Below, in pieces: positions 1-8,309 of a stretch of 64,000 nt of DNA (position 1 is the first letter of the stretch; every line of letters starts with the position of its first letter). Position numbers and translations under genes: made by a program. The notes under the pieces were generated by a model, which had not been told where the DNA came from, ran no database searches, and saw only the letters and a list, made by a program, of their open reading frames with translations. The DNA is from Candidatus Melainabacteria bacterium. GTDB lineage: Bacteria > Cyanobacteriota > Vampirovibrionia > Obscuribacterales > Obscuribacteraceae. The DNA lies in the NCBI GenBank assembly GCA_003151275.1, contig PLXC01000059.1, forward strand, positions 73,241 through 137,240, read 5' to 3'.

Positions 1-595
1 CATGAGGGATCAATAGAGCAGACAAACTCTGCAGCACCGACGCGGGGAAAGAGCTGGCCAGATTCCGAACGATGTAGCCGATATTGCGATAGATCGCTTT
101 CACTTCATGCATTCTGGCAAAGTGTCGCAAAAGCACACTGGCGCCTCCCATCTTCTTATACATATCTAGAACGAGAGGATCGTGATGTTGCCAGCTCTCA
201 CCGTGCTTGCCGCCGTACACCATTTCTCTGGCGAAAGGACCGGCTTCGAGCCGTCCGAAATCAGCGTGAGAAACTGAAGTAGCCCATGAACATTTGCCAT
301 TGAAATCAGGATCATTCTTGGCAATCGGCTTAGTCACTCTTTCAAATGGATGAGTTGAGCCGGTCTCCTCATACCAGGCATGCTCCATATCTTCCCGACA
401 GAATCCATGCTCCATTAAGGTGTGAATATCTTTTTGAGCATTGTAAGTGCCACTGGGCATCCACATCGAAGCATTGCGATTTTCGATGGTGGGTTTTTGA
501 TACTTGTATTCGTGTGGCAAATAGCCCCATGTTACGTACCTGCCAACTCCGTTGCCGAATTTGTCCAAGCCGACGTCAGTACCCATCGTGTTCAT
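1..595 (-). pseudogene. [NiFe]-hydrogenase large subunit, 5'-truncated fragment running off the window
   Basis: The minus strand is open from a stop at 632-634 through to base 1, giving 198 codons from the ATG at 595. The protein has the middle-to-C-terminal look of a respiratory or uptake [NiFe]-hydrogenase large subunit: EHAWYEETGSTHPFERVTKP, then a KCSW stretch, GRLEAGPFAREMVYGG, and LLRHFARMHEVKAIYRNI. These correspond to the conserved Ser-Trp-Tyr, LxPxxGxTxP, EVGPLAR and RxxAR blocks of the family. The N-terminal half with the RxCGxC nickel-binding motif is missing, because an in-frame stop lies 12 codons upstream of the ATG. The C-terminal DPCxxC motif, if present, would lie beyond base 1. 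It is divergent from the hyp operon. I read it as a broken gene; a rearranged assembly is the alternative. The hydrogenase group was not determined. Confidence 0.72.
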
Positions 596-659
596 ATCCA
601 ATTTGAATGGTATATTCTGGTGTAGGTTTGTTTACACAAGTCAGCAGACCTGTCGACTG

Positions 660-682
660 CTCTTGTTCATCAAGAGTTTTTT
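660..682 (+). terminator. Weak intrinsic-terminator-like hairpin
   Basis: CTCTTG, a five-base loop and CAAGAG are followed by six T residues. The stem is only 6 bp and AT-rich. It lies exactly between the hydrogenase fragment and the TPR/NHL fragment, where the two remnants join. Its orientation would end plus-strand transcription coming from the left. Confidence 0.3.
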
Positions 683-713
683 CGCTTTGCATTGTATTGG
701 GAGCCACCATTCA

Positions 714-1229
714 TTGAGTAATCAGCAAGCCCATCATCAATACGAACAGGCAATTGCTGCTCTGGATGATGGCAACGCCTCTATTATCGACAAAGTGGAA
801 ATGCTCATGGAGATAGCCATAGGACTGCAGATGCGCCCGAAGACCCCGGAGCAGCTGATCGATGCAATATCATTATATGAGCGCGCTCTCGAACTTTGCC
901 CAGAAGAAGAGCTGTTGCTCAATGCGCGCATTCGAGCGCGCAAAGCGACTGCACTACAGATGGTGCCAAGCGAAGAAGTCGGTTATCTTCTCCAGGCACG
1001 CGATGAACTGGAAACGTCTCTCACTGTTCTAACAACCCAGGGCAGCAATGTGGCGGCTGACCTGGTGCTCGGACAATCCCATTTCGGTGCAGGCGAGGCC
1101 AACCGAGGCGCCGACCATCCAGGCGCCGAAACGCTTCATTGGCCCTACGGAGTGCAATCCATCGACAACACGGTTGTAATTTCCGACTCGGGCAACAATA
1201 GAGTCTCAGTTTGGAGGTTGGCTGTGTGA
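714..1229 (+). CDS. TPR-like / NHL-repeat fragment upstream of hypF
   Basis: The frame is open well upstream, but recognisable protein begins near the TTG at 714. Residues about 5-115 are helical and TPR-like (SLYERALELCPEEELLLNAR). The last 50 residues match the final blade of an NHL beta-propeller: VLGQSHFGAGEANRG, then WPYGVQ and ISDSGNNRVSVWRL. A propeller needs about six such repeats, so only one blade is left. TPR and NHL proteins are often encoded beside uptake hydrogenases, so this looks like a fused leftover of two such accessory genes. Its TGA at 1227-1229 overlaps the hypF GTG start, so its translation may still drive hypF. The start is uncertain: an ATG at 552 in frame would run antisense to the hydrogenase fragment. 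Confidence 0.5.
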   Translation: MSNQQAHHQYEQAIAALDDGNASIIDKVEMLMEIAIGLQMRPKTPEQLIDAISLYERALELCPEEELLLNARIRARKATALQMVPSEEVGYLLQARDELETSLTVLTTQGSNVAADLVLGQSHFGAGEANRGADHPGAETLHWPYGVQSIDNTVVISDSGNNRVSVWRLAV

Positions 1230-3688
1230 CCAGACAAACTCAACTCGATGAAAAGACGGCGGTGGGCTGGTCCATCAGAGTACGCGGCACCGTCCAAGGT
1301 GTAGGATTTCGGCCGACTGTTTTCAAATTGGCGAATGATTTGGGTATTCGAGGGCACGTTCTCAATGACGGTGAGGGTGTATTAGTTGAAGCTTGGGCTG
1401 CCGAGTCCGAGTTAAGACAATTCGTGCAGGCAATCCAAAATAATTCGCCACCACTTGCTCGTATTGAAAGCATAGAGCACTCTCCGATTTCCGAAGACAA
1501 TTCTGAGGTTCCGGTTAATTTTGTGATCACTAAAAGCAGCGATGCTGGTTCAGCTACGACTGCCGTTTCAGCAGATGCAGCCACTTGCAGCGCTTGTATC
1601 GAAGATGTATTCAGCCCCTTCTCTCGTCGCTTTCGCTACCCCTTTACCAACTGCACTCATTGCGGGCCCCGACTCTCCATCATCCGCTCTATCCCATACG
1701 ATCGAGCCAGCACAAGCATGGCAGACTTTACGATGTGTGTCGATTGCCAAGCCGAGTATGACGATCCCCGTGACCGACGCTTCCATGCTCAACCGAATGC
1801 CTGCCACGCGTGCGGGCCGAAAGCATGGCTGGAGCGCAGTGATGGCCGAGCGTTGTGTACAGAAAGTTTCAGTCAGCTCGATCAAGTTGACGCAGCGGGG
1901 ACACTAATTCAACGCGGTGAAATTATCGCAATTAAAGGAATTGGTGGCTTTCACCTAGCCTGCGACGCCACGAATGAAGAAGTGGTGGCAACACTGCGCG
2001 AGCGTAAGCATCGCTATCACAAGCCATTTGCATTAATGGCTAGAGACTTAGAAATAATAGAAAAATACTGCCGCGTAAGCGACCTAGAAGCCAGGCTCAT
2101 TAAGGATCATACAGCACCAATTGTGGTGCTCGACAAAATTGAACGCGAAAATCCAAAACCTCTCGCGGTCGCGTCGTCAGTTGCGCCGGGACAGAAGACC
2201 CTCGGTTTCATGCTGCCGTATACGCCACTACATCATCTTTTGCTGAAAAGAATTGGTAAACCAATTGTGCTGACATCGGGCAATCGGTCACAAGAGCCAC
2301 AGTGTATCGATAACGATGTCGCCAAAGAGAGATTATGCGATATCGCTGATTACCTGCTGTTGCACAATCGGGACATTGTAAACCGACTAGACGATTCAGT
2401 GATCCGAGTAGCTTGCGGCGAGCCCTCTTATCTACGTAGGGCGAGAGGCGCAGCACCAGTACCGATACCATTACCAAACGGTTTTGAAAATGCACCAGAC
2501 GTGATTGCCATGGGCGCTGAACTGAAAAACACTTTTTGCCTGACTAAAAACGGCAAGGCAATAATGTCTCAACATATCGGAGACTTGGAAGATGCGCGGA
2601 CCTATGCTGACTACAAGATGAGTCTTGCGCTCTACAAAAACAGCTTTCAGCATGACGCGAAGCGCGTCGCAGTGGATCTTCATCCAGAATATTTATCCAG
2701 CAAATTAGGCAGAAGTGAAGCTGCCAAGCAAAATTTGTTCTTAGATGAAGTGCAACACCACCACGCCCATATTGCCTCCTGCATGGCGGACAATCAGTGG
2801 CCGATCGATGCCGGTCCAGTATTGGGAGTAGCGCTGGATGGGCTTGGATTCGGATGTGATGGCACATTCTGGGGCGGAGAATTTTTGCTGGCTGATTACA
2901 CATCCTTTGAGCGTCTAGGCACGTTCAAACCCGTCGCCTTACTTGGTGGCAGTCAGGCAATGCACGAGCCCTGGAGAAACACTTATGCGCACCTCATGGC
3001 AGAAATGGGTTGGGCTGGATACAAAATCAATTTTGAAGATTTGGAACTAACAAATTTCTTCGAAACGAAAGCACTAGCAACTTTCAATAGCATGCTTACA
3101 TCCAGAGTAAATTCTCCATTAGCTTCTTCTTGTGGAAGACTCTTTGACGCAGTCGCCGCGGCGATTGGAATTTGTCGGGAGCATGCGAGCTATGAGGGGC
3201 AAGCTGCAGTTGAGCTGGAAGCAATCGTCGACTTAAATGCTTTAGAACATGAAACTGAGGCTCTCGCCTATCCCTTCGCGGTGCCAAGATTGGGCGGCAA
3301 GGGTATTCCATATATTGAACCGCTCGCTGTCTGGCAAGCCATTTTAGGGGACTTGCTTCTAAACACTGATAAAGCGGTGATGGCAGCTAGGTTTCACAAG
3401 GGACTGGCTAAGGCAATTGTCCATATGGTGAAAAAATTGTGCACACGCGACGACGAAAAATGGTTAAGCACGGTCGCCCTCTCCGGTGGTGTATTTCAAA
3501 ATAGAATTCTTCAAGAACTTGTTCACAAGCGTCTTTCGGACGAAGGCTTCAACGTCTTAATCCATCATCAAGTACCCGCGAATGATGGCGGAATTTCGTT
3601 GGGTCAAGCGGTAATTAGTGCGGCATCCCAAATTCAAGAAAAAAAGGAGCGGAGCCATGTGTCTTGGCATACCTGGTCAAATAGTTGA
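1226..3688 (+). CDS. hypF: Carbamoyltransferase HypF, [NiFe]-hydrogenase maturation
   Basis: HypF makes the carbamoyl group from carbamoyl phosphate and ATP and passes it to the C-terminal cysteine of HypE, the source of the CN ligands of the [NiFe] centre. At 820 residues the full domain order is present. First is an N-terminal acylphosphatase domain (RVRGTVQGVGFRP), then two C4 zinc fingers (CSAC/CTHC and CVDC/CHAC). A YrdC-like domain (IKGIGGFHLACDA) and a Kae1-like domain (HHHAHIASC, LDGLGFGCDGTFWGGEF, ALSGGVFQNRIL) follow. I chose GTG 1226 because GGAGG at 1213-1217 lies 8 bases upstream and the start overlaps the preceding stop as GTGA. It is the first gene of a compact hyp operon and its 3' end overlaps hypC by 32 bases. 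Confidence 0.95.
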   Translation: MTRQTQLDEKTAVGWSIRVRGTVQGVGFRPTVFKLANDLGIRGHVLNDGEGVLVEAWAAESELRQFVQAIQNNSPPLARIESIEHSPISEDNSEVPVNFVITKSSDAGSATTAVSADAATCSACIEDVFSPFSRRFRYPFTNCTHCGPRLSIIRSIPYDRASTSMADFTMCVDCQAEYDDPRDRRFHAQPNACHACGPKAWLERSDGRALCTESFSQLDQVDAAGTLIQRGEIIAIKGIGGFHLACDATNEEVVATLRERKHRYHKPFALMARDLEIIEKYCRVSDLEARLIKDHTAPIVVLDKIERENPKPLAVASSVAPGQKTLGFMLPYTPLHHLLLKRIGKPIVLTSGNRSQEPQCIDNDVAKERLCDIADYLLLHNRDIVNRLDDSVIRVACGEPSYLRRARGAAPVPIPLPNGFENAPDVIAMGAELKNTFCLTKNGKAIMSQHIGDLEDARTYADYKMSLALYKNSFQHDAKRVAVDLHPEYLSSKLGRSEAAKQNLFLDEVQHHHAHIASCMADNQWPIDAGPVLGVALDGLGFGCDGTFWGGEFLLADYTSFERLGTFKPVALLGGSQAMHEPWRNTYAHLMAEMGWAGYKINFEDLELTNFFETKALATFNSMLTSRVNSPLASSCGRLFDAVAAAIGICREHASYEGQAAVELEAIVDLNALEHETEALAYPFAVPRLGGKGIPYIEPLAVWQAILGDLLLNTDKAVMAARFHKGLAKAIVHMVKKLCTRDDEKWLSTVALSGGVFQNRILQELVHKRLSDEGFNVLIHHQVPANDGGISLGQAVISAASQIQEKKERSHVSWHTWSNS

Positions 3689-3935
3689 AATCGTCGACGT
3701 CCAGAAGAAGCTTGCGAAAGTGGATGTGTCTGGAGTAAGGCGTCAAGTCAACATCGCGTGCATTGTTAACGAAGAGCATTCTGTTCAGTCGTGTGTCGGT
3801 GACTGGGTACTTGTGCACGTCGGCTTTGCGATGAGCCGCATCGATGCAGAAGAAGCCAGAAAGACTTTGGAGCTGCTTCACGAATTGGGCGAAGCACAAA
3901 AGGAGATCGAGTCTATGACTCGCCCGGTTGGCTAG
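3657..3935 (+). CDS. hypC: Hydrogenase maturation chaperone HypC
   Basis: This small HypC/HupF chaperone (92 residues) works with HypD to carry the Fe(CN)2CO unit and pass it to the hydrogenase large-subunit precursor. The protein begins MCLGIPGQIVEIVD; Cys2, exposed after Met removal, is the family's essential iron and HypD ligand. The VSGVRRQVNIACI and GDWVLVHVGFAMSRID blocks are typical. ATG 3657 is preceded by GGAG at 3646-3649 (7-base spacing). An in-frame upstream start would bury Cys2, so it is rejected. The gene overlaps the end of hypF, which suggests translational coupling. Confidence 0.95.
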   Translation: MCLGIPGQIVEIVDVQKKLAKVDVSGVRRQVNIACIVNEEHSVQSCVGDWVLVHVGFAMSRIDAEEARKTLELLHELGEAQKEIESMTRPVG

Positions 3936-4012
3936 TGGATTCATGGATTGACTGACGGATTGATGGATTGATGGAACTGATCGATAGTTGATGGATCGAT
4001 GACTTGATGGAC
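3936..4012. repeat. Degenerate GATTGATGGA short-repeat tract
   Basis: About 75 bases between hypC and the SIS gene are built from imperfect copies of TGGATTGA and TGATGGAT. It is a slippage-type low-complexity tract within an otherwise tightly packed operon. No promoter or ribosome-binding function is evident. Confidence 0.6.
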
Positions 4013-4055
4013 CGAAAGCTATTCGATTGTAAGCTGGACAGACCAACAAATAAAT

Positions 4056-4733
4056 ATGACTGATACCAACAAAAATCTCGAGGCGCTTTATCCATTCCTT
4101 CATGGCAAGGAGAAGAATCCTCTGTCTGAAAATTCCTCATTATTAGAATCGATAAATCAGAAGGTGGCGCAAAGCGTCGACGAGAAAGAAAAGTTCTTTG
4201 AGGAGAATGGTCAAGCACTAATTGAAACCAGCAAAGCGATTGCCAACGTTTATCGTGATAAGCGTTGCATGTTTGCAATGGGCAATGGTGGCTCCAGTTG
4301 CGATGCAGCTCATTTTGCGGTGGAGTTTCAACATCCTGTCACAGCTGGACGTCCATCCTTACCCGCGACAAACTTGACTATGGATGCGGCAATGATTAGC
4401 GCCGTCGCAAACGACGTTGGCGTCGACTACATTTTTAGCCGTCAGCTAGAAGCATTGGCGCGAACCGGCGACGGCTTAATTGGTTTTTCAACAAGCGGCA
4501 ATTCAAAAAATCTGATCGAGGCATTTCGGTTTGCTAAAAAAAGTGGCATCGTTACGATTGGAATGGTCGGAGGCGATGGTGGTGCCATGCTCAGCTCTGG
4601 CTTGGTTGATCATTGCCTAGTGGTGCGGACTGATTCGATTCACCGAGTGCAAGAAGTTCACGTCATCACCTATCACATACTTTGGGATCTCGTCCACACA
4701 CTATTAGCGGATTACCGCGGCTTAACTGTTTAA
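4056..4733 (+). CDS. SIS-domain (GmhA-like) sugar-phosphate isomerase family protein inside the hyp operon
   Basis: The 225-residue protein carries one SIS domain of the GmhA/DiaA type. It has the phosphosugar-binding loop MGNGGSSCDAAHFAVEF at about residues 75-91 and a second SIS motif GFSTSGNSKNLIEAF. Known relatives isomerise sedoheptulose 7-phosphate or bind sugar phosphates as regulators. Here it sits between hypC and hypD, 11 bases before hypD, so a role tied to hydrogenase maturation or its regulation is plausible but inferred. No heptose or LPS genes are nearby. The Shine-Dalgarno site is weak. The gene follows the GATTGATGGA tract. Confidence 0.82.
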   Translation: MTDTNKNLEALYPFLHGKEKNPLSENSSLLESINQKVAQSVDEKEKFFEENGQALIETSKAIANVYRDKRCMFAMGNGGSSCDAAHFAVEFQHPVTAGRPSLPATNLTMDAAMISAVANDVGVDYIFSRQLEALARTGDGLIGFSTSGNSKNLIEAFRFAKKSGIVTIGMVGGDGGAMLSSGLVDHCLVVRTDSIHRVQEVHVITYHILWDLVHTLLADYRGLTV

Positions 4734-4744
4734 GAGGATTTGCT

Positions 4745-5905
4745 ATGAAGTATGTTGATGAATTTCGTGATCCAGTTCTGGCAAAAACTTTGATAGATGA
4801 AATTAACAAACTAGTTGAACAAATCGACTTTGCCAAGCATCGGCCGATCCAATTGATGGAGTTTTGTGGTGGACACACGCACACTATTTTTCGTTATGGG
4901 ATCGAACAACTGCTTCCTAAGTGCATAGAACTGGTGCACGGACCGGGATGTCCAGTCTGCGTTCTTCCCATGGGTCGCGTCGACGACTGCGTTTCCCTCG
5001 CTCAAAGACCAGAGGTGATATTCACCACATTTGGTGATGCCATGCGCGTGCCCGGTTCGAAAAAAAGTTTATTGCAAGCAAAAGCTGATGGCGCTGATGT
5101 TCGGATGGTTTATTCACCTCTCGACGCGCTTCAACTCGCGCACAAGAATAAAGATAGAGAAGTAATTTTCTTTGCTCTGGGCTTCGAAACAACAATGCCA
5201 TGCACGGCTCTGACTGTTCTTCAAGCAGAGTCCGACGGTTTAGACAACTTCTCTCTTTTCTGCAATCACATCACAACATTGCCAACGATTAAAGCAATTC
5301 TTGATTCACCAGGAATGCAGCTTGATGGTTTCGTAGCACCAGGGCATGTCAGCATGGTGGTTGGTGAACAGCCATTTCACTTTGTTTCAGAGAAATACAA
5401 GAAACCGATCGTGATCACTGGTTTCGAACCCTTGGACATATTGCAGTCGATATGGCTGCTGATCAAACAAATCGCTGAGAACCGATGTGAAGTAGAAAAT
5501 CAGTACGCGCGCGTGGTCCCTGCCGATGGAAATCATCCAGGACTAGACGCGATCAGCCGTGTTTTCGAACTGAGAGAATTCTTTGAATGGCGTGGTCTTG
5601 GTTCCATAGACCATTCCGGAGTTCGTATAAAAAACGACTACGCAAGATTCGACGCAGAACGGAAATTTCCCGTTCCCAATATCAGGATCGCTGATCCTAA
5701 ATCTTGCCAATGTGGGGAAGTGCTAAAGGGTGTCATTAAACCCTGGCAGTGCAAAGTATTTGGCACGTCATGCACACCAGAAACACCGATGGGTGCCCTG
5801 ATGGTGTCATCGGAGGGGGCGTGCGCTGCGTACTACAATTTTGGTAACCTTCCCGAACTGATGGCGCTAAAGGCCGCGAGAGAAAAGGAGGAAGTCTTAT
5901 CGTGA
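4745..5905 (+). CDS. hypD: Hydrogenase maturation factor HypD
   Basis: HypD is the [4Fe-4S] scaffold on which, together with HypC, the iron receives its CN and CO ligands. The protein has 386 residues. Conserved blocks are all visible: MEFCGGHTHTIFRYG near residue 40, HGPGCPVCVLPMGRVD, GFETTMPCTA, APGHVSMVVG, ITGFEPLDIL and the C-terminal cysteine set CQCGEVLKG, PWQCKVFGTSCTPE. The invariant residues of the catalytic and cluster-binding cysteines are intact. ATG 4745 follows an AGAGGA Shine-Dalgarno site. A longer reading frame opens at 4682 but would overlap the SIS gene. The stop overlaps the hypE GTG (GTGA). Confidence 0.96.
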   Translation: MKYVDEFRDPVLAKTLIDEINKLVEQIDFAKHRPIQLMEFCGGHTHTIFRYGIEQLLPKCIELVHGPGCPVCVLPMGRVDDCVSLAQRPEVIFTTFGDAMRVPGSKKSLLQAKADGADVRMVYSPLDALQLAHKNKDREVIFFALGFETTMPCTALTVLQAESDGLDNFSLFCNHITTLPTIKAILDSPGMQLDGFVAPGHVSMVVGEQPFHFVSEKYKKPIVITGFEPLDILQSIWLLIKQIAENRCEVENQYARVVPADGNHPGLDAISRVFELREFFEWRGLGSIDHSGVRIKNDYARFDAERKFPVPNIRIADPKSCQCGEVLKGVIKPWQCKVFGTSCTPETPMGALMVSSEGACAAYYNFGNLPELMALKAAREKEEVLS

Positions 5906-6969
5906 CAACATCCGTACCAGGTATGCGAAAAAGAAGTGGCGTCTTGCGGGCGGACACGATTAACATGTCTCACGGTGGTGGCGGAAAAGCCATGCGTGAT
6001 TTGATCGAGGATGTTTTTCTCGGAAGCTTCGACAACACGCAACTTGCCATGCTCGAAGATCAAGCAAGAATCGATATGTCCGAGTTGACAGCGCTGGGAA
6101 ATCGGCTGGCTATGACGACTGACTCGTATGTCGTAGATCCGATTTTTTTCCCAGGCGGCGACATAGGCAAATTGGCTGTCTGCGGCACCGTCAATGATTT
6201 GGCTGTCGGAGGAGCCATTCCTCTTTACCTGACCTGCGGAATGATTATTGAAGAGGGGTTGGCAGTCAGCGACTTACGCCGTATTGTTGCATCAATGAAA
6301 GCGGCTGCAGATGCTGCGGGCGTAAAGATAGTCACCGGCGATACCAAAGTGGTGGACCGTGGTGCAGCGGACAAAATATTCATTAACACGGCAGGGGTTG
6401 GTGTAATACCAGCCCATTTAAATGTCAGCGCTCATCATGCCAGACCCGGTGATGTGATCTTGATTAATGGCTACATAGGCGATCACGGAGCAGCGATCGT
6501 GGGAGCGCGCGGCGATCTCTCAATCGAGAACGACATTCAGAGCGATTGTCAGCCTCTAAATGGATTAATAAGGAATCTTTTGCTAGCCTGTCCGCAAGTT
6601 CATTGCATGCGCGATGCCACCAGAGGTGGTATTGCTTCGGTACTCAATGAATTTGCCATTAGCAGCGGTGTATGTATCAAAATCAAAGAAACATCGATTC
6701 CAATTCGCAGCGAAGTTCGAGGTATGTGCGAGATTCTTGGTTTGGATCCACTCTACCTCGCCAACGAGGGAGTAGTGGTTGTGGTCGTGCCGCGAGAACA
6801 TGCGGAAGCGGCACTGGATTCCATGCGCGGAACTGAGGGCAGTATCAATAGCGCCGTCATTGGGGAAGTATCAGGGGCTCCAGAAAGCACCGTGATTTTG
6901 CAAACCGCATTTGGTGGCGAACGAATTGTAGATATGCTCGTGGGTGATCAACTTCCGAGGATATGTTAA
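5902..6969 (+). CDS. hypE: Hydrogenase maturation factor HypE
   Basis: HypE is a PurM/AIR-synthase-like ATPase that dehydrates the HypF-derived thiocarboxamide on its C-terminal cysteine to thiocyanate, the CN donor. The 355-residue protein shows MSHGGGGKAMRDLIEDVF, TTDSYVVDPIFFPGGDIGKLAVCGTVNDLAVGGA in overlapping blocks, VTGDTKVV, MRDATRGGIASVLNE and ends in PRIC. The C-terminal cysteine is therefore present. The GTG start overlaps the hypD stop by four bases and is preceded by AGGAGG at about 5887. It ends in TAATG with hypA. Confidence 0.96.
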   Translation: MTTSVPGMRKRSGVLRADTINMSHGGGGKAMRDLIEDVFLGSFDNTQLAMLEDQARIDMSELTALGNRLAMTTDSYVVDPIFFPGGDIGKLAVCGTVNDLAVGGAIPLYLTCGMIIEEGLAVSDLRRIVASMKAAADAAGVKIVTGDTKVVDRGAADKIFINTAGVGVIPAHLNVSAHHARPGDVILINGYIGDHGAAIVGARGDLSIENDIQSDCQPLNGLIRNLLLACPQVHCMRDATRGGIASVLNEFAISSGVCIKIKETSIPIRSEVRGMCEILGLDPLYLANEGVVVVVVPREHAEAALDSMRGTEGSINSAVIGEVSGAPESTVILQTAFGGERIVDMLVGDQLPRIC

Positions 6970-7298
6970 TGCATGAACTCGGTATTACTCAAAACATTGT
7001 TGCTATCGTCGGCGAAAAGGCCGGAGAGCAGAAAGTAAGCAGAGTAAAACTTGAAATCGGTAAGCTATCAGCGATCATGCCGGATGCAATACGCTTTTGT
7101 TTTGACTTGTGCGCGAAGGGCACTGTTTTAGAAGGAGCAATTCTGGAGATCGATGAAATCCCCGGTCGGGGCAAGTGTAATCTTTGCAGCGAAGAGATGG
7201 ATCTTTCTCTACTGGCCGGAACTTGCCAGTGCGGCTGCCGGGAAATTACTTGTGTAACCGGACAGGAGCTGAATATCAAGGAAATGGAGGTTGTGTGA
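6969..7298 (+). CDS. hypA: Hydrogenase nickel-insertion protein HypA
   Basis: HypA works with HypB to insert nickel into the hydrogenase large subunit. The 109-residue protein starts MHELGITQNIV; His2 is the nickel ligand, so ATG 6969 is preferred over the in-frame ATG two codons earlier (6963). A zinc-binding set CNLC...CQCGC occupies the C-terminal third. The spacing of the last cysteines (CQCGC) is slightly unusual compared with the common CxxC pair. The start overlaps the hypE stop by one base and the stop overlaps the hypB start. Confidence 0.94.
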   Translation: MHELGITQNIVAIVGEKAGEQKVSRVKLEIGKLSAIMPDAIRFCFDLCAKGTVLEGAILEIDEIPGRGKCNLCSEEMDLSLLAGTCQCGCREITCVTGQELNIKEMEVV

Positions 7299-8281
7299 TG
7301 TGTGCTACATGTGGATGCTCCGACGATTCGAACGTGAAGGTCGTTAATTTGCAGAGTGGACAATCAGTAATTGTTGGACACGATCATTCCCCTGATCATT
7401 CTCATCCGCACGATCACTTTCATCCGGACGATCATTCTCATGAGCACAATCAGTCCCACTCGCATGATCATTCTCATCCGGACGATCACACCCATGAGCA
7501 CGATCACTCACATCCGCATGATCACTCCCACGAACAAGATCACTCCCATGCGCAGGGACAATCGCACGATCATAAATCAGATTCTGCGAGTGAACACAGT
7601 AGCAAAATATCTTCAGGTTCAACAGTAATCTCACTTGAAGAGCGCGTGTTAGCCAAAAATGACAAACTTGCTGAACGCAATCGAGGCTGGTTTGAGGGCT
7701 CGAACATACTCGCCCTCAATTTTGTTAGTTCACCCGGCGCGGGAAAAACCGCGTTGCTGGAGCGCACTATTAAAGATTTGCAAACGGTTTTGAGTATTTC
7801 CGTCATTGAAGGCGATCAAGCGACCCTTAACGATGCTGAGCGAATCAAAAAGACGGGCTGCAAAGTTATACAAATCAACACAGGCGCTGGCTGTCATCTA
7901 GACGCTGAGATGGTGTCTGCTGGGCTAAAACAGTTGACCCCTCCCCGCGACTCGGTGGTCTTCATTGAAAACGTCGGCAACCTGGTTTGCCCGGCTCTGT
8001 TCGATCTAGGGGAGAAGTGCAAGGTCGCCATTCTCTCAATCACAGAGGGAGAGGACAAACCAGTCAAGTACCCACACATGTTCCGAGCGGCTGAAATATT
8101 GCTGTTGAACAAAATGGATTTGCTGCCACATTTAGATTTCGATATCGAATCTTGCAAACGGTTCGCGCTTTCAGTTAATCCGAAGATCAAAATATTCGAG
8201 ATCTCGGCCCTTCGCGGAAATGGTTTAGACGCATGGTATGAATGGATTAAAGAACAAGTGTTAAGCCCTCAGTTGCGATAG
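7298..8281 (+). CDS. hypB: Hydrogenase nickel-incorporation GTPase HypB with long His-rich nickel-storage tract
   Basis: HypB is a SIMIBI-class GTPase that delivers nickel to HypA and the hydrogenase precursor. The 327-residue protein has three parts. The N-terminus MCATCGCS has the CxxCGC high-affinity nickel site. A histidine-rich segment follows (residues 28-92, 26 His of 65). Then the G domain shows SSPGAGKTALLE (P-loop), EGDQATLNDAERI, INTGAGCHLDAEMV (metal-binding Cys-His at the dimer interface), VFIENVGNLVCPA and LLNKMDLLP. His-rich HypB proteins can store nickel. The start overlaps the hypA stop (TGATG). It is the last gene of the operon. Confidence 0.96.
   Translation: MCATCGCSDDSNVKVVNLQSGQSVIVGHDHSPDHSHPHDHFHPDDHSHEHNQSHSHDHSHPDDHTHEHDHSHPHDHSHEQDHSHAQGQSHDHKSDSASEHSSKISSGSTVISLEERVLAKNDKLAERNRGWFEGSNILALNFVSSPGAGKTALLERTIKDLQTVLSISVIEGDQATLNDAERIKKTGCKVIQINTGAGCHLDAEMVSAGLKQLTPPRDSVVFIENVGNLVCPALFDLGEKCKVAILSITEGEDKPVKYPHMFRAAEILLLNKMDLLPHLDFDIESCKRFALSVNPKIKIFEISALRGNGLDAWYEWIKEQVLSPQLR
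7379..7573 (+). repeat. Tandem coding repeat for the HypB histidine tract
   Basis: Sixty-five codons are built from variants of CAYGATCAYTCYCAY and CCGGACGATCAC. They encode His-Asp-His-Ser-His and His-Pro-Asp-Asp-His units. The near-identity at DNA level indicates expansion by slippage or unequal recombination. Confidence 0.8.
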
Positions 8282-8309
8282 CTTGCCGACGGAGGATGTT
8301 TTCCTTAGT

